The notes beneath the pieces were generated by a model. The model was not told the origin of the DNA, searched no databases, and saw only the letters and a list, made by a program, of their open reading frames with translations. Position numbers and translations under genes: made by a program. From an uncultured Bacteroidales bacterium (GTDB lineage Bacteria > Bacteroidota > Bacteroidia > Bacteroidales > UBA932), in NCBI GenBank assembly GCA_949294195.1, contig CASFGK010000008.1, forward strand, positions 124,001 through 188,000: 64,000 nt of DNA, read 5' to 3'. Below are positions 45,865 through 55,100 of this stretch, piece by piece (the stretch's first letter is position 1; the number at the start of each line of letters is the position of its first letter).

Positions 45865-46701
45865 ATGGATCAGAAGTCGGTCGCTGTCCTTATGACAGCC
45901 TATAACAGAAAAGCAAATACATTGAACTGCCTTTCCCTGCTGTATGAGCAGATAAATGCCATGGCAAGAGAAGGCAAATACAATGTTTCCGTATATCTGA
46001 CGGAAGACGGGTGTACGGACGGGACTGCAGAAGCCGTGGCTTCCCGGTTTCCTGAGGTGCATATCCTGCATGGGGACGGTACACTTTTCTGGAACAGGGG
46101 CATGTGCGCTGCATGGGATGAAGCGGCCAAGTATTCTCCGGACTTCTATCTCTGGCTGAATGATGATACGAAACTGAAACCGGGCGCCCTCCAGATTCTG
46201 CTTGACAACTCCGTGTTTCTCGGCCACAGGGCAATCATCGCAGGCACTGCAGAAGACAGTGAAGGAAAGCTTTCGTATGGCGGCAGGACCAGATACGGCA
46301 GGATAATCAGACCTGATCCCGTGATCCCGGAGGCATGCGACATTTTCAACGGCAATCTTGTCCTGGTACCCGCGTATGTATACAGGAAACTGGGTACTCT
46401 GGACCGGGTTTATTCGCACGGATTCGGTGATTTTGACTATGGTGTGAGAGCCGCCAGGGCAAATGTGACAGTTGTGGTCGCTCCCGGCATTCTGGCCGAA
46501 TGCGACCGCAATCCGGGGCTTCCGGCGTGGAGGAATCCTGAGGTACCTCTGAAAGCCAGATACGCTGCCATAACGGGACCTAAAGGAAGACCGCTCAAGG
46601 AGCAGTTCATATATGATTTCAGGGCTTATGGCCTGTTCCATGCCCTGCTTCATATCATTTCCCTCAACTTTAAAGTCCTGTTCCCGATGTTGTACAAATG
46701 A
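45865..46701 (+). CDS. Glycosyltransferase family 2 protein
   Basis: 278 residues, GT-A fold. 'VAVLMTAYNRKANTLNCLSLL' opens the nucleotide-sugar domain, 'YLTEDGCTDGTAEAVASRF' follows, and LWLNDDTKLKPGAL has the DxD-type metal site. The acceptor side includes 'GHGFGDFDYGVRAARA'-like residues (SHGFGDFDYGVRAARANV). This is the pattern of rhamnosyl- or similar transferases used in cell-surface polysaccharides. It stands alone after lepA (24 bp gap), so the target is not known. Confidence 0.88.
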   Translation: MDQKSVAVLMTAYNRKANTLNCLSLLYEQINAMAREGKYNVSVYLTEDGCTDGTAEAVASRFPEVHILHGDGTLFWNRGMCAAWDEAAKYSPDFYLWLNDDTKLKPGALQILLDNSVFLGHRAIIAGTAEDSEGKLSYGGRTRYGRIIRPDPVIPEACDIFNGNLVLVPAYVYRKLGTLDRVYSHGFGDFDYGVRAARANVTVVVAPGILAECDRNPGLPAWRNPEVPLKARYAAITGPKGRPLKEQFIYDFRAYGLFHALLHIISLNFKVLFPMLYK

Positions 46702-46702
46702 A

Positions 46703-46733
46703 AAATGGAGCGCCTGTCACAGGAGCTCCATTT
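46703..46733 (+). terminator. Terminator after the GT2 gene
   Basis: AAATGGAGC (46703-46711) pairs with GCTCCATTT (46725-46733); CCTG and CAGG extend the stem inside. It begins right after the stop codon. Confidence 0.75.
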
Positions 46734-46904
46734 CTAAAATCCCCTTTCGGGAGATTTTCTACGGATTTTATGCTCTCCGTAGAAAGAGACGAATAAGATT
46801 CTTAACCGAAGGCAAAGGTCGTCAGTTTTTCGTCCGGAAAGGTTGTACGGACTGTTGTTTTAGTCGTTGTTTTAGTCGTTGTAGGTTGTTTGAATGCGTG
46901 TTTT
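46734..46904 (+). other. Structured leader region upstream of menA
   Basis: 171 bp without a gene. A perfect 10 bp hairpin lies at 46756-46785 (TTTCTACGGA / TCCGTAGAAA), a weaker one at 46737-46759 (AAAATC / GATTTT), a GTCCG/CGGAC pair at 46832-46852, and a 12 bp tandem repeat at 46854-46877. I see no known riboswitch consensus and no TAnnTTTG box, so the menA transcription start is not located. Confidence 0.45.
46854..46882 (+). repeat. 12 bp tandem repeat before menA
   Basis: GTTGTTTTAGTC occurs twice in a row (46854-46865, 46866-46877), followed by a partial third copy, GTTGT. It ends 22 bp before the menA ATG. Confidence 0.7.
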
Positions 46905-47816
46905 ATGAATAAATTGTCATCTTGCATAACGGCAATGCGTCTGAGGACGCTTCCCCTTTCTTTGGCCGGTGTGTCTTTGGGTCTGATGCTGGCGGCATCG
47001 GATTATATTATCAGACCATGGGTTGTTTTTTTTACATTGCTCACTACGGTTTTCCTTCAGATACTGTCGAATGTGTCCAACGAACTTGGAGATTTCCTGA
47101 ACGGGACAGACAGGAGCGGGGACAGGCAGGGACCCGAATATACCCTCTCGAAGGGTCTGCTTTCCGAGCATGATTTCAAGATAATGATCTGCGTTTATGT
47201 GCTGCTGTGTATTGCCAGCGGTCTGGCCATGATCTGGTTTTCATTCGGAACCTTCTTCGATTTCGGTGCCGTGATTGTGGCGCTGATGGGAATTGCCGCC
47301 ATTTCGGGCGCGATGAAGTATACTCTCGGCCGCCGGCCGTACGGTTACAGAGGACTTGGAGACCTGTATGTATTCCTGTTTTTCGGGATTGTGTCCGTAT
47401 TGGGGGCGTATTTTGTCGCTACGCATGAAATCAGGACATGGATTCTTGTGCTGCCTGCCTTTTCTATCGGCTGTTTCAGTACGGGGGTGCTGAATGTGAA
47501 TAATATAAGGGATATCAGGAGCGATGCCCTTACCAGAAGGACTATTCCGGTAAGGATAGGCGAGAAGAAGGCCAAGGTCTATCATACGGTTCTGATTGCT
47601 GCCGGATGGATATTCATGCTTGCGTATGCTTCACTGAGGATGTTCGACTGGTGGCATTTCGTTTTCGTCCTGACTCTGCCGCTTTTCATATTGCATCTCA
47701 TCCAGGTGTGGAACCGGACCGGCAAGGCACTGGACCCTCAGCTGCCCCAGCTGGTCATTTCATCGTTCCTTTTTGCCGTACTCGCCGGGTTCGGCTTCAT
47801 TGTCTATCTTTTATAG
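46905..47816 (+). CDS. menA: 1,4-dihydroxy-2-naphthoate polyprenyltransferase
   Basis: Inner-membrane prenyltransferase of menaquinone synthesis, 303 residues, eight to nine helices; it attaches the isoprenoid tail to DHNA. The ATG at 46905 is chosen (MNKLSSCITAMRLRTLPLSL). The Mg-diphosphate motif is NVSNELGDFLNGTDRSGDRQG, and the second Asp-rich loop is VNNIRDIRSDALTRRTIPVR. The 3' end overlaps menG by 13 bp tail to tail. It supplies the quinone that complex I (1-9576) would reduce. Confidence 0.94.
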   Translation: MNKLSSCITAMRLRTLPLSLAGVSLGLMLAASDYIIRPWVVFFTLLTTVFLQILSNVSNELGDFLNGTDRSGDRQGPEYTLSKGLLSEHDFKIMICVYVLLCIASGLAMIWFSFGTFFDFGAVIVALMGIAAISGAMKYTLGRRPYGYRGLGDLYVFLFFGIVSVLGAYFVATHEIRTWILVLPAFSIGCFSTGVLNVNNIRDIRSDALTRRTIPVRIGEKKAKVYHTVLIAAGWIFMLAYASLRMFDWWHFVFVLTLPLFILHLIQVWNRTGKALDPQLPQLVISSFLFAVLAGFGFIVYLL

Positions 47817-48508
47817 CCCGAATACATCCTGCATATTCCGAAAGTGAAGGATCTGGAAGTCACTTCCTTGAATCCGCATCCTTCCATCATTCTTGTGAAT
47901 GCCTTCGGTTTCGGAAATCTGAGCACAGATGACGGCAGATATCTGTAGGCGGCCTTGTCGCCTGATACCATGCCTCCTATAGCTGGCAGTATATGCAGAA
48001 AATAAAGCTTGTACAGAAACTGCAGGACAGGGTTGCCCGGAACGGACAGTTCCAGAATGACTGCCTTGCCTCCCGGTTTGAGGACTCTCAGCATCTCTTT
48101 CAGGCCTGTTTCCAGATGCTCGAAATTGCGGACTCCGAAAGCGACGGAAACCCTGTCGAATGTCCCGTCCGCGAATCTGAGCTGCTCGCAGTCGCCCTGT
48201 TCCATGCTGACTTTTCCGTCAAGTCCCGAAGCGGAAACCTTTCTTCTTCCTATTTCCATCATCCCCTCGGACAGGTCCACTCCTGTTATGCGGCTGCCGG
48301 GCGCGGCTGCCTGCGCTATGGTTATGGCGAAGTCTCCGGTGCCGCATGCCACATCAAGGACATTAAGTGGTATGCTTGTGTCGGCTATCCCTTTTACGGC
48401 CTTTTTCCTCCAGCCTTTGTCTATATCGAGTGAAAGGATATGGTTCAGTTTGTCATAGTCAGGTGCAATGCTGTCGAACATCGACCTTATTTTCTCTTTC
48501 TTCGGCAT
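47804..48508 (-). CDS. menG: Demethylmenaquinone methyltransferase
   Basis: Last step of menaquinone synthesis, SAM-dependent C-methylation, 234 residues; the family is also called UbiE. Motifs: 'MFDSIAPDYDKLNHILSLDIDKGWR' (in part), SAM loop VLDVACGTGDFAI, 'FDRVSVAFGVRNFEHLETGLKEM' (in part) and 'VLKPGGKAVILELSVP'. Ubiquinone is not expected in this group, so menG is the better name. Convergent with menA, with overlapping 3' ends. Confidence 0.94.
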   Translation of the reverse strand: MPKKEKIRSMFDSIAPDYDKLNHILSLDIDKGWRKKAVKGIADTSIPLNVLDVACGTGDFAITIAQAAAPGSRITGVDLSEGMMEIGRRKVSASGLDGKVSMEQGDCEQLRFADGTFDRVSVAFGVRNFEHLETGLKEMLRVLKPGGKAVILELSVPGNPVLQFLYKLYFLHILPAIGGMVSGDKAAYRYLPSSVLRFPKPKAFTRMMEGCGFKEVTSRSFTFGICRMYSGYKR

Positions 48509-48527
48509 GATTATCTGTTCGCGTATT

Positions 48528-49535
48528 CTATTTTTCTGACGATTTCTTATAGGAGTCCAGCCGGTCTGCGATATTTTTCTGGAGATTCAGGAAATACAGG
48601 TTGATTTCCTGGACATGGTAGTTGCCTTTCGGGAAGATGCTGCCGATGGACGGTATGAAGTATTCGTCATCATCCAGTCCGTCGATCTGTACGACGTGCT
48701 CCTGAGGCAGAAGTCTGGCTCCCACGGTGTTGAAAAGTGTGTCCGACTGTCCTTCCGTACCGAAGAATACAGATCCCCTGTTTTCGGACGCGGGCGCGTA
48801 GGTGCTGTCTGTCTTCCAGTTTACGGGATTGATGCACACCACATTGTCCTTGAATGCGGGAGAAATGGCTTCGGGAGAGGAAACGCTGTTGTAGCAGACG
48901 GTCACGCCGAGATCCCTGGCACCGGAAGCCGGCTTCAGAAGAGGATATGAATCAAGCTCGTCCCTGCTTATCTCATATCCGAATGCGTAGGCTGCCACCA
49001 GACGGGAATATTCCTCTTCGGTAAGGGTTTCCTCAATCAGCCTTATGACGGCTTTTGCGCCCTGGCTGTGTCCTGCAAGAAAGAAGGGCCGGCCTCCGTT
49101 GATGTTTTCCATGTAGTATCGGAATGCGTTCACCACATCACGGTGAGCCTCAGCGTATCTTCTTTCGATTTCCTCGTCTGTCCCGAACCAGCACTCCATC
49201 GTAATCTGCCTGTAATATGGGGAAAAGAAATTGCAGCTTTTGCGGAAAAGTTCATGTCCGAGCATGGCGGATGCATCTGTGGCAGCCCTCTGCTGAGAGT
49301 TTTCCACATCCATATAGTATATGGTGTTTCCGGCACTGTCCTGCCAGCTCCATACGCAGGTCGGCGTCACATAAAAAACATCTGCCTCCTTGTCCGGTGT
49401 CATCCCGTCAGTCATGTACCACATGTCATTCCGGCTGTAGTCCGGCTCTTCCGGGAGTATATCGGCATTCCTGTCCCTGGAACCGCATCCTGCAGCTGTG
49501 AGCGCAGCCAGAACAATCCATATCGTCTTTTTCAT
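48528..49535 (-). CDS. DUF3089 domain lipoprotein (alpha/beta-hydrolase fold)
   Basis: 335 residues. MKKTIWIVLAALTAAGCGS is a lipoprotein signal (AAGC). The family has a lipase-like fold: FLAGHSQGAKAVIRLI carries the nucleophile elbow G-H-S-Q-G, after 'ADVFYVTPTCVWSW' and 'SPYYRQITM'. The likely His comes near the end, in 'GNYHVQEINLYFLNLQKNI'. An esterase or lipase activity is probable, but the substrate is unknown. It lies 19 bp upstream of menG and could share a transcript. Confidence 0.87.
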   Translation of the reverse strand: MKKTIWIVLAALTAAGCGSRDRNADILPEEPDYSRNDMWYMTDGMTPDKEADVFYVTPTCVWSWQDSAGNTIYYMDVENSQQRAATDASAMLGHELFRKSCNFFSPYYRQITMECWFGTDEEIERRYAEAHRDVVNAFRYYMENINGGRPFFLAGHSQGAKAVIRLIEETLTEEEYSRLVAAYAFGYEISRDELDSYPLLKPASGARDLGVTVCYNSVSSPEAISPAFKDNVVCINPVNWKTDSTYAPASENRGSVFFGTEGQSDTLFNTVGARLLPQEHVVQIDGLDDDEYFIPSIGSIFPKGNYHVQEINLYFLNLQKNIADRLDSYKKSSEK

Positions 49536-49622
49536 ATCCGTATCGTTTCGATTAAAAAACTTCGCGCTTCCTTTTTCCGGTGTATCCGTTGCCGTTTATA
49601 CGGACAGGTGACCGGATGTGCA

Positions 49623-49865
49623 TCAAGGCACAGGGTCATACCCGCTGCCTCCCCACGGATGACATCTGAGCAGCCTCCTTACTGTCAGATACAGTCCTTT
49701 TACCGGCCCGTGTTTCCGGAAGGCCTCCATTGCATACTGCGAACATGTCGGAGTAAACCTGCATGAGGGAGTCTTGTACGGAGATATGCATACCTGATAG
49801 AAGCGTATCAGCATGATGAACGGGAATATGGACGCCCTTTTCAGGAATTCAGGCAGCCTTTTCAT
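49623..49865 (-). CDS. yidD: Membrane protein insertion efficiency factor YidD
   Basis: 80-residue inner-membrane-associated protein. The family core is plain: '[34 protein letters not shown]' (in part) with three conserved Cys, and [17 protein letters not shown] at the end. It overlaps rnpA by 4 bp; rnpA-yidD pairing is widespread, usually with yidC nearby, which is not the case here. Confidence 0.95.
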   Translation of the reverse strand: MKRLPEFLKRASIFPFIMLIRFYQVCISPYKTPSCRFTPTCSQYAMEAFRKHGPVKGLYLTVRRLLRCHPWGGSGYDPVP

Positions 49866-50221
49866 TTCTGAATCTTTTCAAGTATTTGTCCGACAAGAAT
49901 ATAAAGATCCTTGAAAGGAAGTGTTTCCTTGGTGTTGTATACAAACATCAGGTCTGTACCTTCGCTGCATGTCAGCAGGTGTTTCTGGAGTCTGTAGCTT
50001 TCCCTCAGACGTCTCTTGAGCAGATTCCTCTTTACGGCCCTTTTGAATAGCCTCTTCGGCACAGAGACCATTATCCGGGTATAAGGAAGTCCGTTACCGG
50101 ATCTGAAACAGTATTTCAGAGATCCGGCAACACCGAATTTGCCTTCTGCAAACAGCCTTGAAATGTCATTCCGGCCGTGCAGTCTTTCATCTTTTGACAG
50201 AGTATGTCGCAAGGGGCCCAT
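49862..50221 (-). CDS. rnpA: Ribonuclease P protein component
   Basis: 119-residue protein subunit of RNase P, which trims tRNA 5' leaders. The N-terminus '[20 protein letters not shown]' and the RNR motif [19 protein letters not shown] are diagnostic. The ATG overlaps the hemD stop in TGATG, so the two are translationally coupled. Confidence 0.95.
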   Translation of the reverse strand: MGPLRHTLSKDERLHGRNDISRLFAEGKFGVAGSLKYCFRSGNGLPYTRIMVSVPKRLFKRAVKRNLLKRRLRESYRLQKHLLTCSEGTDLMFVYNTKETLPFKDLYILVGQILEKIQK

Positions 50222-50964
50222 CAGCCCTTGTTGTTTTCAAGATAGATTTCAAGAGCCTTGGCTACTGACGGAGCTTCCGGAGTAGGGGCCGACACGGTGA
50301 CTTTCAGTCCTGCTTCATCCATGGCCTTGAGCACGGACTTTCCGTATGCGACGAATCTGATGTCTCCCGGATTGAACTCCGGAAAGTTCTCGTAGAGGGA
50401 TTTCACATCGGAAGGGTTGTAGAGCACGACCATATCGTATTTTGTGAAGTCCAGGCTTTTCAGGTCGCTGGAGACAGACTTTACAAACACGGCACTTTCG
50501 GACTTGAATCCGTTATCCTGAAATGCCTTGGCTATGTCATTCCCTGCAAGATCAGAGGTCGCTATCAGGAACATTTCGTCCTTGTGCTTGCTTCCGATAA
50601 GGGAAATCACGGAAGATGTGCTTCCGTCTCCGTAGAATATTTTCCTTTTCCTGTAAACGATATGTTTCTGCAGATACATTGCTACCGCTTCAGTTGTACA
50701 GAAGTACTTCATCGTTTCCGGGATTTTCACCCTGAGCTCCTCGCACAGGCGGAAGAAGGCGTCTATGGTGGAACGTGCCGAGAACACTATTGCCGTATGG
50801 TCAAGTATGTTTATTCTCTGTGCCCTGAATTCTCTTGAAGAGAGCGGTTCTATGGTGAAAAAAGGAATGAAATCGAAGTTGACGCCGTATTTTTCAGCTA
50901 TCGTGGTATACGGGGAGGCAGCTTTGGGCGGCTGCTGGGATATCAGAATATTCTTAACAGTCAT
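50221..50964 (-). CDS. hemD: Uroporphyrinogen-III synthase
   Basis: 247 residues. Closes hydroxymethylbilane to uroporphyrinogen III in tetrapyrrole synthesis. The family is weakly conserved; the visible features are 'NILISQQPPKAASPYTTIAEKYGVNFDFIPFFTIEP' (in part), 'AIVFSARSTIDAFFRLCEEL', 'VLYNPSDVKSLYENFP' and the end 'VSAPTPEAPSVAKALEIYL'. The place between DUF4271 and rnpA is a known gene order in Bacteroidota. Start ATG at 50964. Confidence 0.9.
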   Translation of the reverse strand: MTVKNILISQQPPKAASPYTTIAEKYGVNFDFIPFFTIEPLSSREFRAQRINILDHTAIVFSARSTIDAFFRLCEELRVKIPETMKYFCTTEAVAMYLQKHIVYRKRKIFYGDGSTSSVISLIGSKHKDEMFLIATSDLAGNDIAKAFQDNGFKSESAVFVKSVSSDLKSLDFTKYDMVVLYNPSDVKSLYENFPEFNPGDIRFVAYGKSVLKAMDEAGLKVTVSAPTPEAPSVAKALEIYLENNKG

Positions 50965-50970
50965 GTCGTT

Positions 50971-51720
50971 TTATAAAACAAGTGCAGTTGCAACCAAAAT
51001 ACCTGTAGGTAAAAATTCCAGGGCGCAAAGATAGTAAATAGATGTGAATACGGAGCAGGAGTTGATAAAAATTTGTGTTTTGCGCAGCAGGAAGAGGCCG
51101 TAGGACAGTGCCGCTTCATAAAGCAGTATGTCTCTGGAAAGGTCTTCTCCGGCGCCTGTCGCCTTCAGTATGCCGGATGTTGCCAGCATGACCGCTGTCA
51201 TGATTATGAAGAACGTCCGGAAGGAGTGTGTCGCCGCCGTGTAGATTCTGATGTTCATTTTCCGGCCGCGGAATAACCGCGAAAAGAGTGCCCGGATCCC
51301 CAGATATACGGTGAATGCCGCTGTGACGCATAGAAAATAAAGTACGGGCGGAAGCGTCTGGAGCAGGGCCGGCCTGTATATGCCGTAGCTTGCCGCAAGG
51401 ATGCAGAAAGGTACGGCGAGCGTGTAGAAAATACGGTCTCTGGCGATGCGTAGCATGACGCTGTTCTCAAGATTGATGTTCTCTTTCCATCTGACTATGC
51501 ATCCGGCAAAGGACGGTGTCAGGTTTATGAAAGATCTGATGTCGGCCAGACAGACAAGCGTGCATATTATGATCAGTACGGTCATCGGCACAGTTCCGGT
51601 AAGGGTTACCGCTTCGGCCTGACGGCCTGCATGGAGAAAGGGAATGAAGTCCCCGGACAGGGGGGTCATCTCAAGTCTTCCTCCGGTAAAAGCACTGTCT
51701 ATGGGCTGTATGTCGGTCAT
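50971..51720 (-). CDS. DUF4271 integral membrane protein
   Basis: 249 residues with about seven hydrophobic helices ('VPMTVLIIICTLVCLADI', 'FYTLAVPFCILAASYGIY', 'VLYFLCVTAAFTVYLGI', 'FRTFFIIMTAVMLATSGIL', 'YEAALSYGLFLLRKTQIF', 'YYLCALEFLPTGILVATAL'). This family is confined to Bacteroidota and typically sits next to hemD, as here (6 bp gap). Its role is unknown. It starts 1 bp after the stop of the SUI1-like gene. Confidence 0.9.
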   Translation of the reverse strand: MTDIQPIDSAFTGGRLEMTPLSGDFIPFLHAGRQAEAVTLTGTVPMTVLIIICTLVCLADIRSFINLTPSFAGCIVRWKENINLENSVMLRIARDRIFYTLAVPFCILAASYGIYRPALLQTLPPVLYFLCVTAAFTVYLGIRALFSRLFRGRKMNIRIYTAATHSFRTFFIIMTAVMLATSGILKATGAGEDLSRDILLYEAALSYGLFLLRKTQIFINSCSVFTSIYYLCALEFLPTGILVATALVL

Positions 51721-51721
51721 T

Positions 51722-52066
51722 TCAGTTTCCTCTTCTGGCTTTGTATCCCATGCTGTTAAGCAGGTCGGTGACTTTTTCCCTGAAATCCCCCTGTATGGTG
51801 ATTTCTCCGTTTTTGGCTGTTCCTCCGACTCCGCACTTCACTTTCAGAGTCTTGCCCAAGGCGGCAAGGTCTTCGTCCGTTCCGACAAATCCTGTCACAA
51901 GTGTGACCTGTTTGCCGCCTCTGTTCCTTCGGTCGATTGCCACCAGAAGCTTCTGCCGCTCCGGAGGCAGGGTTTCTTCCTGTTCCAGGGGTTCTTCTTC
52001 ATATCTGAAGTCGGGGTTTGTGGAATACACTACTCCGAGTCTCTTTTTCCAGTCGTTGTCTGCCAT
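51722..52066 (-). CDS. SUI1/YciH-family translation factor
   Basis: 114 residues; a bacterial eIF1-like protein thought to influence start-codon choice, although its exact bacterial role is unsettled. 'VAIDRRNRGGKQVTLVTGFVG' and 'LKVKCGVGGTAKNGEITIQGDFREKV' (in part) are the family core. The charged N-terminal 40 residues are probably flexible. First gene of the operon leading to yidD; a full promoter lies 20 bp upstream. Confidence 0.92.
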   Translation of the reverse strand: MADNDWKKRLGVVYSTNPDFRYEEEPLEQEETLPPERQKLLVAIDRRNRGGKQVTLVTGFVGTDEDLAALGKTLKVKCGVGGTAKNGEITIQGDFREKVTDLLNSMGYKARRGN

Positions 52067-52085
52067 GTCCTTACATAAATTTCTG

Positions 52086-52116
52086 CAAAGATACTAAGAA
52101 GCCCCGGCACAGCAAA
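52086..52116 (-). promoter_or_regulatory. Promoter of the SUI1-DUF4271-hemD-rnpA-yidD operon
   Basis: Minus-strand TTTG (52113-52116), a 19 bp spacer and TATCTTTG (52086-52093). It is the left half of a symmetrical divergent promoter (see findings). Confidence 0.82.
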
Positions 52117-52120
52117 TAAA

Positions 52121-52152
52121 TTTGCTCTGCTCTCGGCTTCTTCATATCTTTG
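52121..52152 (+). promoter_or_regulatory. Promoter of the DUF2723 gene
   Basis: TTTG (52121-52124), a 20 bp spacer, TATCTTTG (52145-52152); 25 bp before the ATG at 52178. Confidence 0.82.
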
Positions 52153-52177
52153 CCATTTTGTTGTACACACGAAAAAT

Positions 52178-55100
52178 ATGGATAATAGGAAATTCAATCT
52201 GTGGAGCAGAGTCACTGCTGCTGCGGTATTTGTAATCTCTGCTGTCACTTATCTTCTGACAATAGAGCCGTCCGCATCGTTCTGGGATTGCGGTGAATTT
52301 ATAGCGTCTTCATATAGACTTGAGGTGGGCCATCCGCCTGGAAACCCTGTGTTCCAGCTGATTGCCAGATTCTTTACGATTTTTACGGATGGAGAGCACG
52401 CGGCGATAGCCGTCAATGCTATGAGTGCATTGTGTTCTGCCCTGACGATATTCCTCCTTTATCTCACCATTGTCTTTCTTGCAAAGAGAGCCGTCCGGCC
52501 TTCTGCTGACGGGACATATCCTGTTTCCCGTGCCATAGCCATATACGGGGCCGGTGCTGTGGGGGCCCTGGCATATTGCTTTTCCGACACGTTCTGGTTT
52601 TCTGCTGTCGAAGGCGAGGTCTATGCCATGTCATCTCTGTTTACTGCACTGGTTTTCTGGGCGATGACCAAATGGTACGAGCAGGCAGGCACGCCGTATG
52701 CCAACAGATGGATTGTCCTGATTTCGTTCCTGATGGGGCTGTCAATAGGAGTACATCTGCTGAATCTTCTGACCATTCCTTGCCTGGTGTTCCTGTTCTA
52801 TTACAAAAAGAGGGAAGACGGGCACTATTCTTTCTGGGAGTACGTGAAGATTTTCCTCATTTCGTGCGTGATTCTGGCACTGGTGCTTTTCGGCATCATA
52901 CCGTATCTGCCGAAACTGGCCGCATATACGGACCTGTTCTTCGTGAACAAGCTCGGCCTTCCTTTCAATTCCGGTGCAGTCGTATTCATGGTGCTCCTCC
53001 TAGCCCTGTGCTTCTGGGGCCTTTTCGCTACCATGAAAAGGGGAAAGGTGTTCTGGAATACGGTCCTGCTGTGCTTCACGACGGTGGTCATCGGTTTTTC
53101 GGTCTTTTCCATAGTGATTATCCGCTCTTCCGTAAAGACTCCGACAAACGAGTACCAGCCTGACAATCCTTTCACCCTTATCAGGTATCTCTCCAGAGAG
53201 CAGTACGGTTCCACGCCTCTTCTGTACGGGCAGTATTTCGGCGCGCCGCTTGAAGCTATCGACCAGTCAAAATACTGGACTCCGATGGGAGACAAGTATA
53301 TCCATGCGGACGGACAGCCGGTTCCCGTGTATGTAAAGGAAGGCAAGATGCTTTTCCCGAGAATGTGGGCTACAAGTCCTGACGGACGTTACGAGGAATT
53401 CTACAATTCGTATATCAAGACAGGCAAGCCGGTCCCGGGTGCTGATTACAGAAAGCCGGCATTCGGGGACAACATGCGCTTCTTCTTCGACTATCAGCTC
53501 AACTGGATGTACTGGAGGTATTTCATGTGGAACTTCGCCGGAAGACAGAACGAGATACACAGTCCGGCTCCGGGAGACATTTTCCTGGGGAACTGGGAGT
53601 CCGGAATCGGTTTTATTGACAAGGCCCGGCTCGGTGACCAAAGCAATGCTCCGTCATATCTGAAGGACAACAAAGGCAAGAACCACTACTATATGCTTCC
53701 TCTCCTGCTCGGTATCATAGGCATATTCTTCCAGTTTGCAAGGGACAAGCGGGGTTCGTGGCTTACTTTCCTGCTTTTCTTCATGACAGGCATTGCGATA
53801 GTGCTGTATCTTAACCAGCCTCCTTATCAGGTAAGGGAAAGGGATTATGCCTATGCGGGATCATTCTATGCCTTTTCGATATGGATAGGATTCGCTGTCC
53901 TGGCCATATACTCGTGGATAGAAGACCTGATTTCGTCCGGATACGCTTCATCCGCAGGCAATGCATCTCATTCTAAAGTATATGCGGCTGCGGCATCTGC
54001 GGTCTCTCTCCTGTGTCTCGGCGTACCTGCCCTCATGGCGCAGCAGAACTGGGACGATCACGACAGAAGCCACAGGAAGACTGCTGTGGAGATGGCAAGG
54101 AATTATCTGAATTCAGTAGGGCCGAACGGTATTCTGGTCACTCACGGTGACAACGATACTTTCCCTCTGTGGTACGCCCAGGAGGTGGAAGGCGTAAGGC
54201 CTGACGTGAGGATATGCAATACATCCCTTCTCGGAACAGACTGGCATATTGACCAGATGAAGTATGCGGTGAACGATTCCAGACCGCTTGACCTCAAGGT
54301 CGGACAGGAACAGTACCTGTACGGCACGAACGAGTGGCCTCCTATCTATGATACCAGGGATCAGGTCATTCCGCTTTCGGTAGTGATGGAAGTGTTCAGA
54401 CATCCGGATGCCAAGCTTGTTCTGGAGAATGGAATGACTATGGACTACATAATGTCCAGAAAGTTCTCTATCCCCGTAAACAAGGAAAATGTCATCAGGT
54501 ACGGAATCCTTGACGCCAAATATGCGGATATGATTCCGGATGAGATAGTACTTACCATCCCGAAAGACAAGGACCGCATCACCAAGCCTGAGCTGTTCAT
54601 GCTTGACCTCCTGTCCAACTATCAGTGGGACAGGCCAATCAATCTGCTGAGCATGGGCGGTGACATCAATATCGGCATGAAGGAATATCTGATGTATGAA
54701 GGTTTCTCCTACAAGTTTGTCCCTGTCAGGAACAAGATGAGCTCTACCGAAATAGGATTTGCGGATCCGGAAGATCTTTACCACAAGATGAAAGAAGTCT
54801 TCAGCTGGGACGCCCTCAAGAGAACGGACTATTTTGTGGACTATCAGAACCTCTATACATTCTGCGGAGTGCTGCCTCAGAGACTCATCTTCCTGAACGT
54901 TGCAAAGGAAATGGAAAAAGCCGGGTGGACCGAAAAGGCCGTCGAACTTCTGGATATGTGTCAGGAATGCGTGCCTGAGGCCGATTATCCTCTGGATATC
55001 AGCTATCTCGGATTTTCCAACGAGTCTGTGGTCATATGGATTATAGAGGAATATCTGAAACTCGGTCAGATGGAAAAGGGCTGCGACATGGCGGCCAGAA

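Noticed and set aside
45538..46653. 371-codon minus frame across lepA end and the GT2 gene
   Set aside because: Overlaps two well-supported genes; composition matches an antisense frame.
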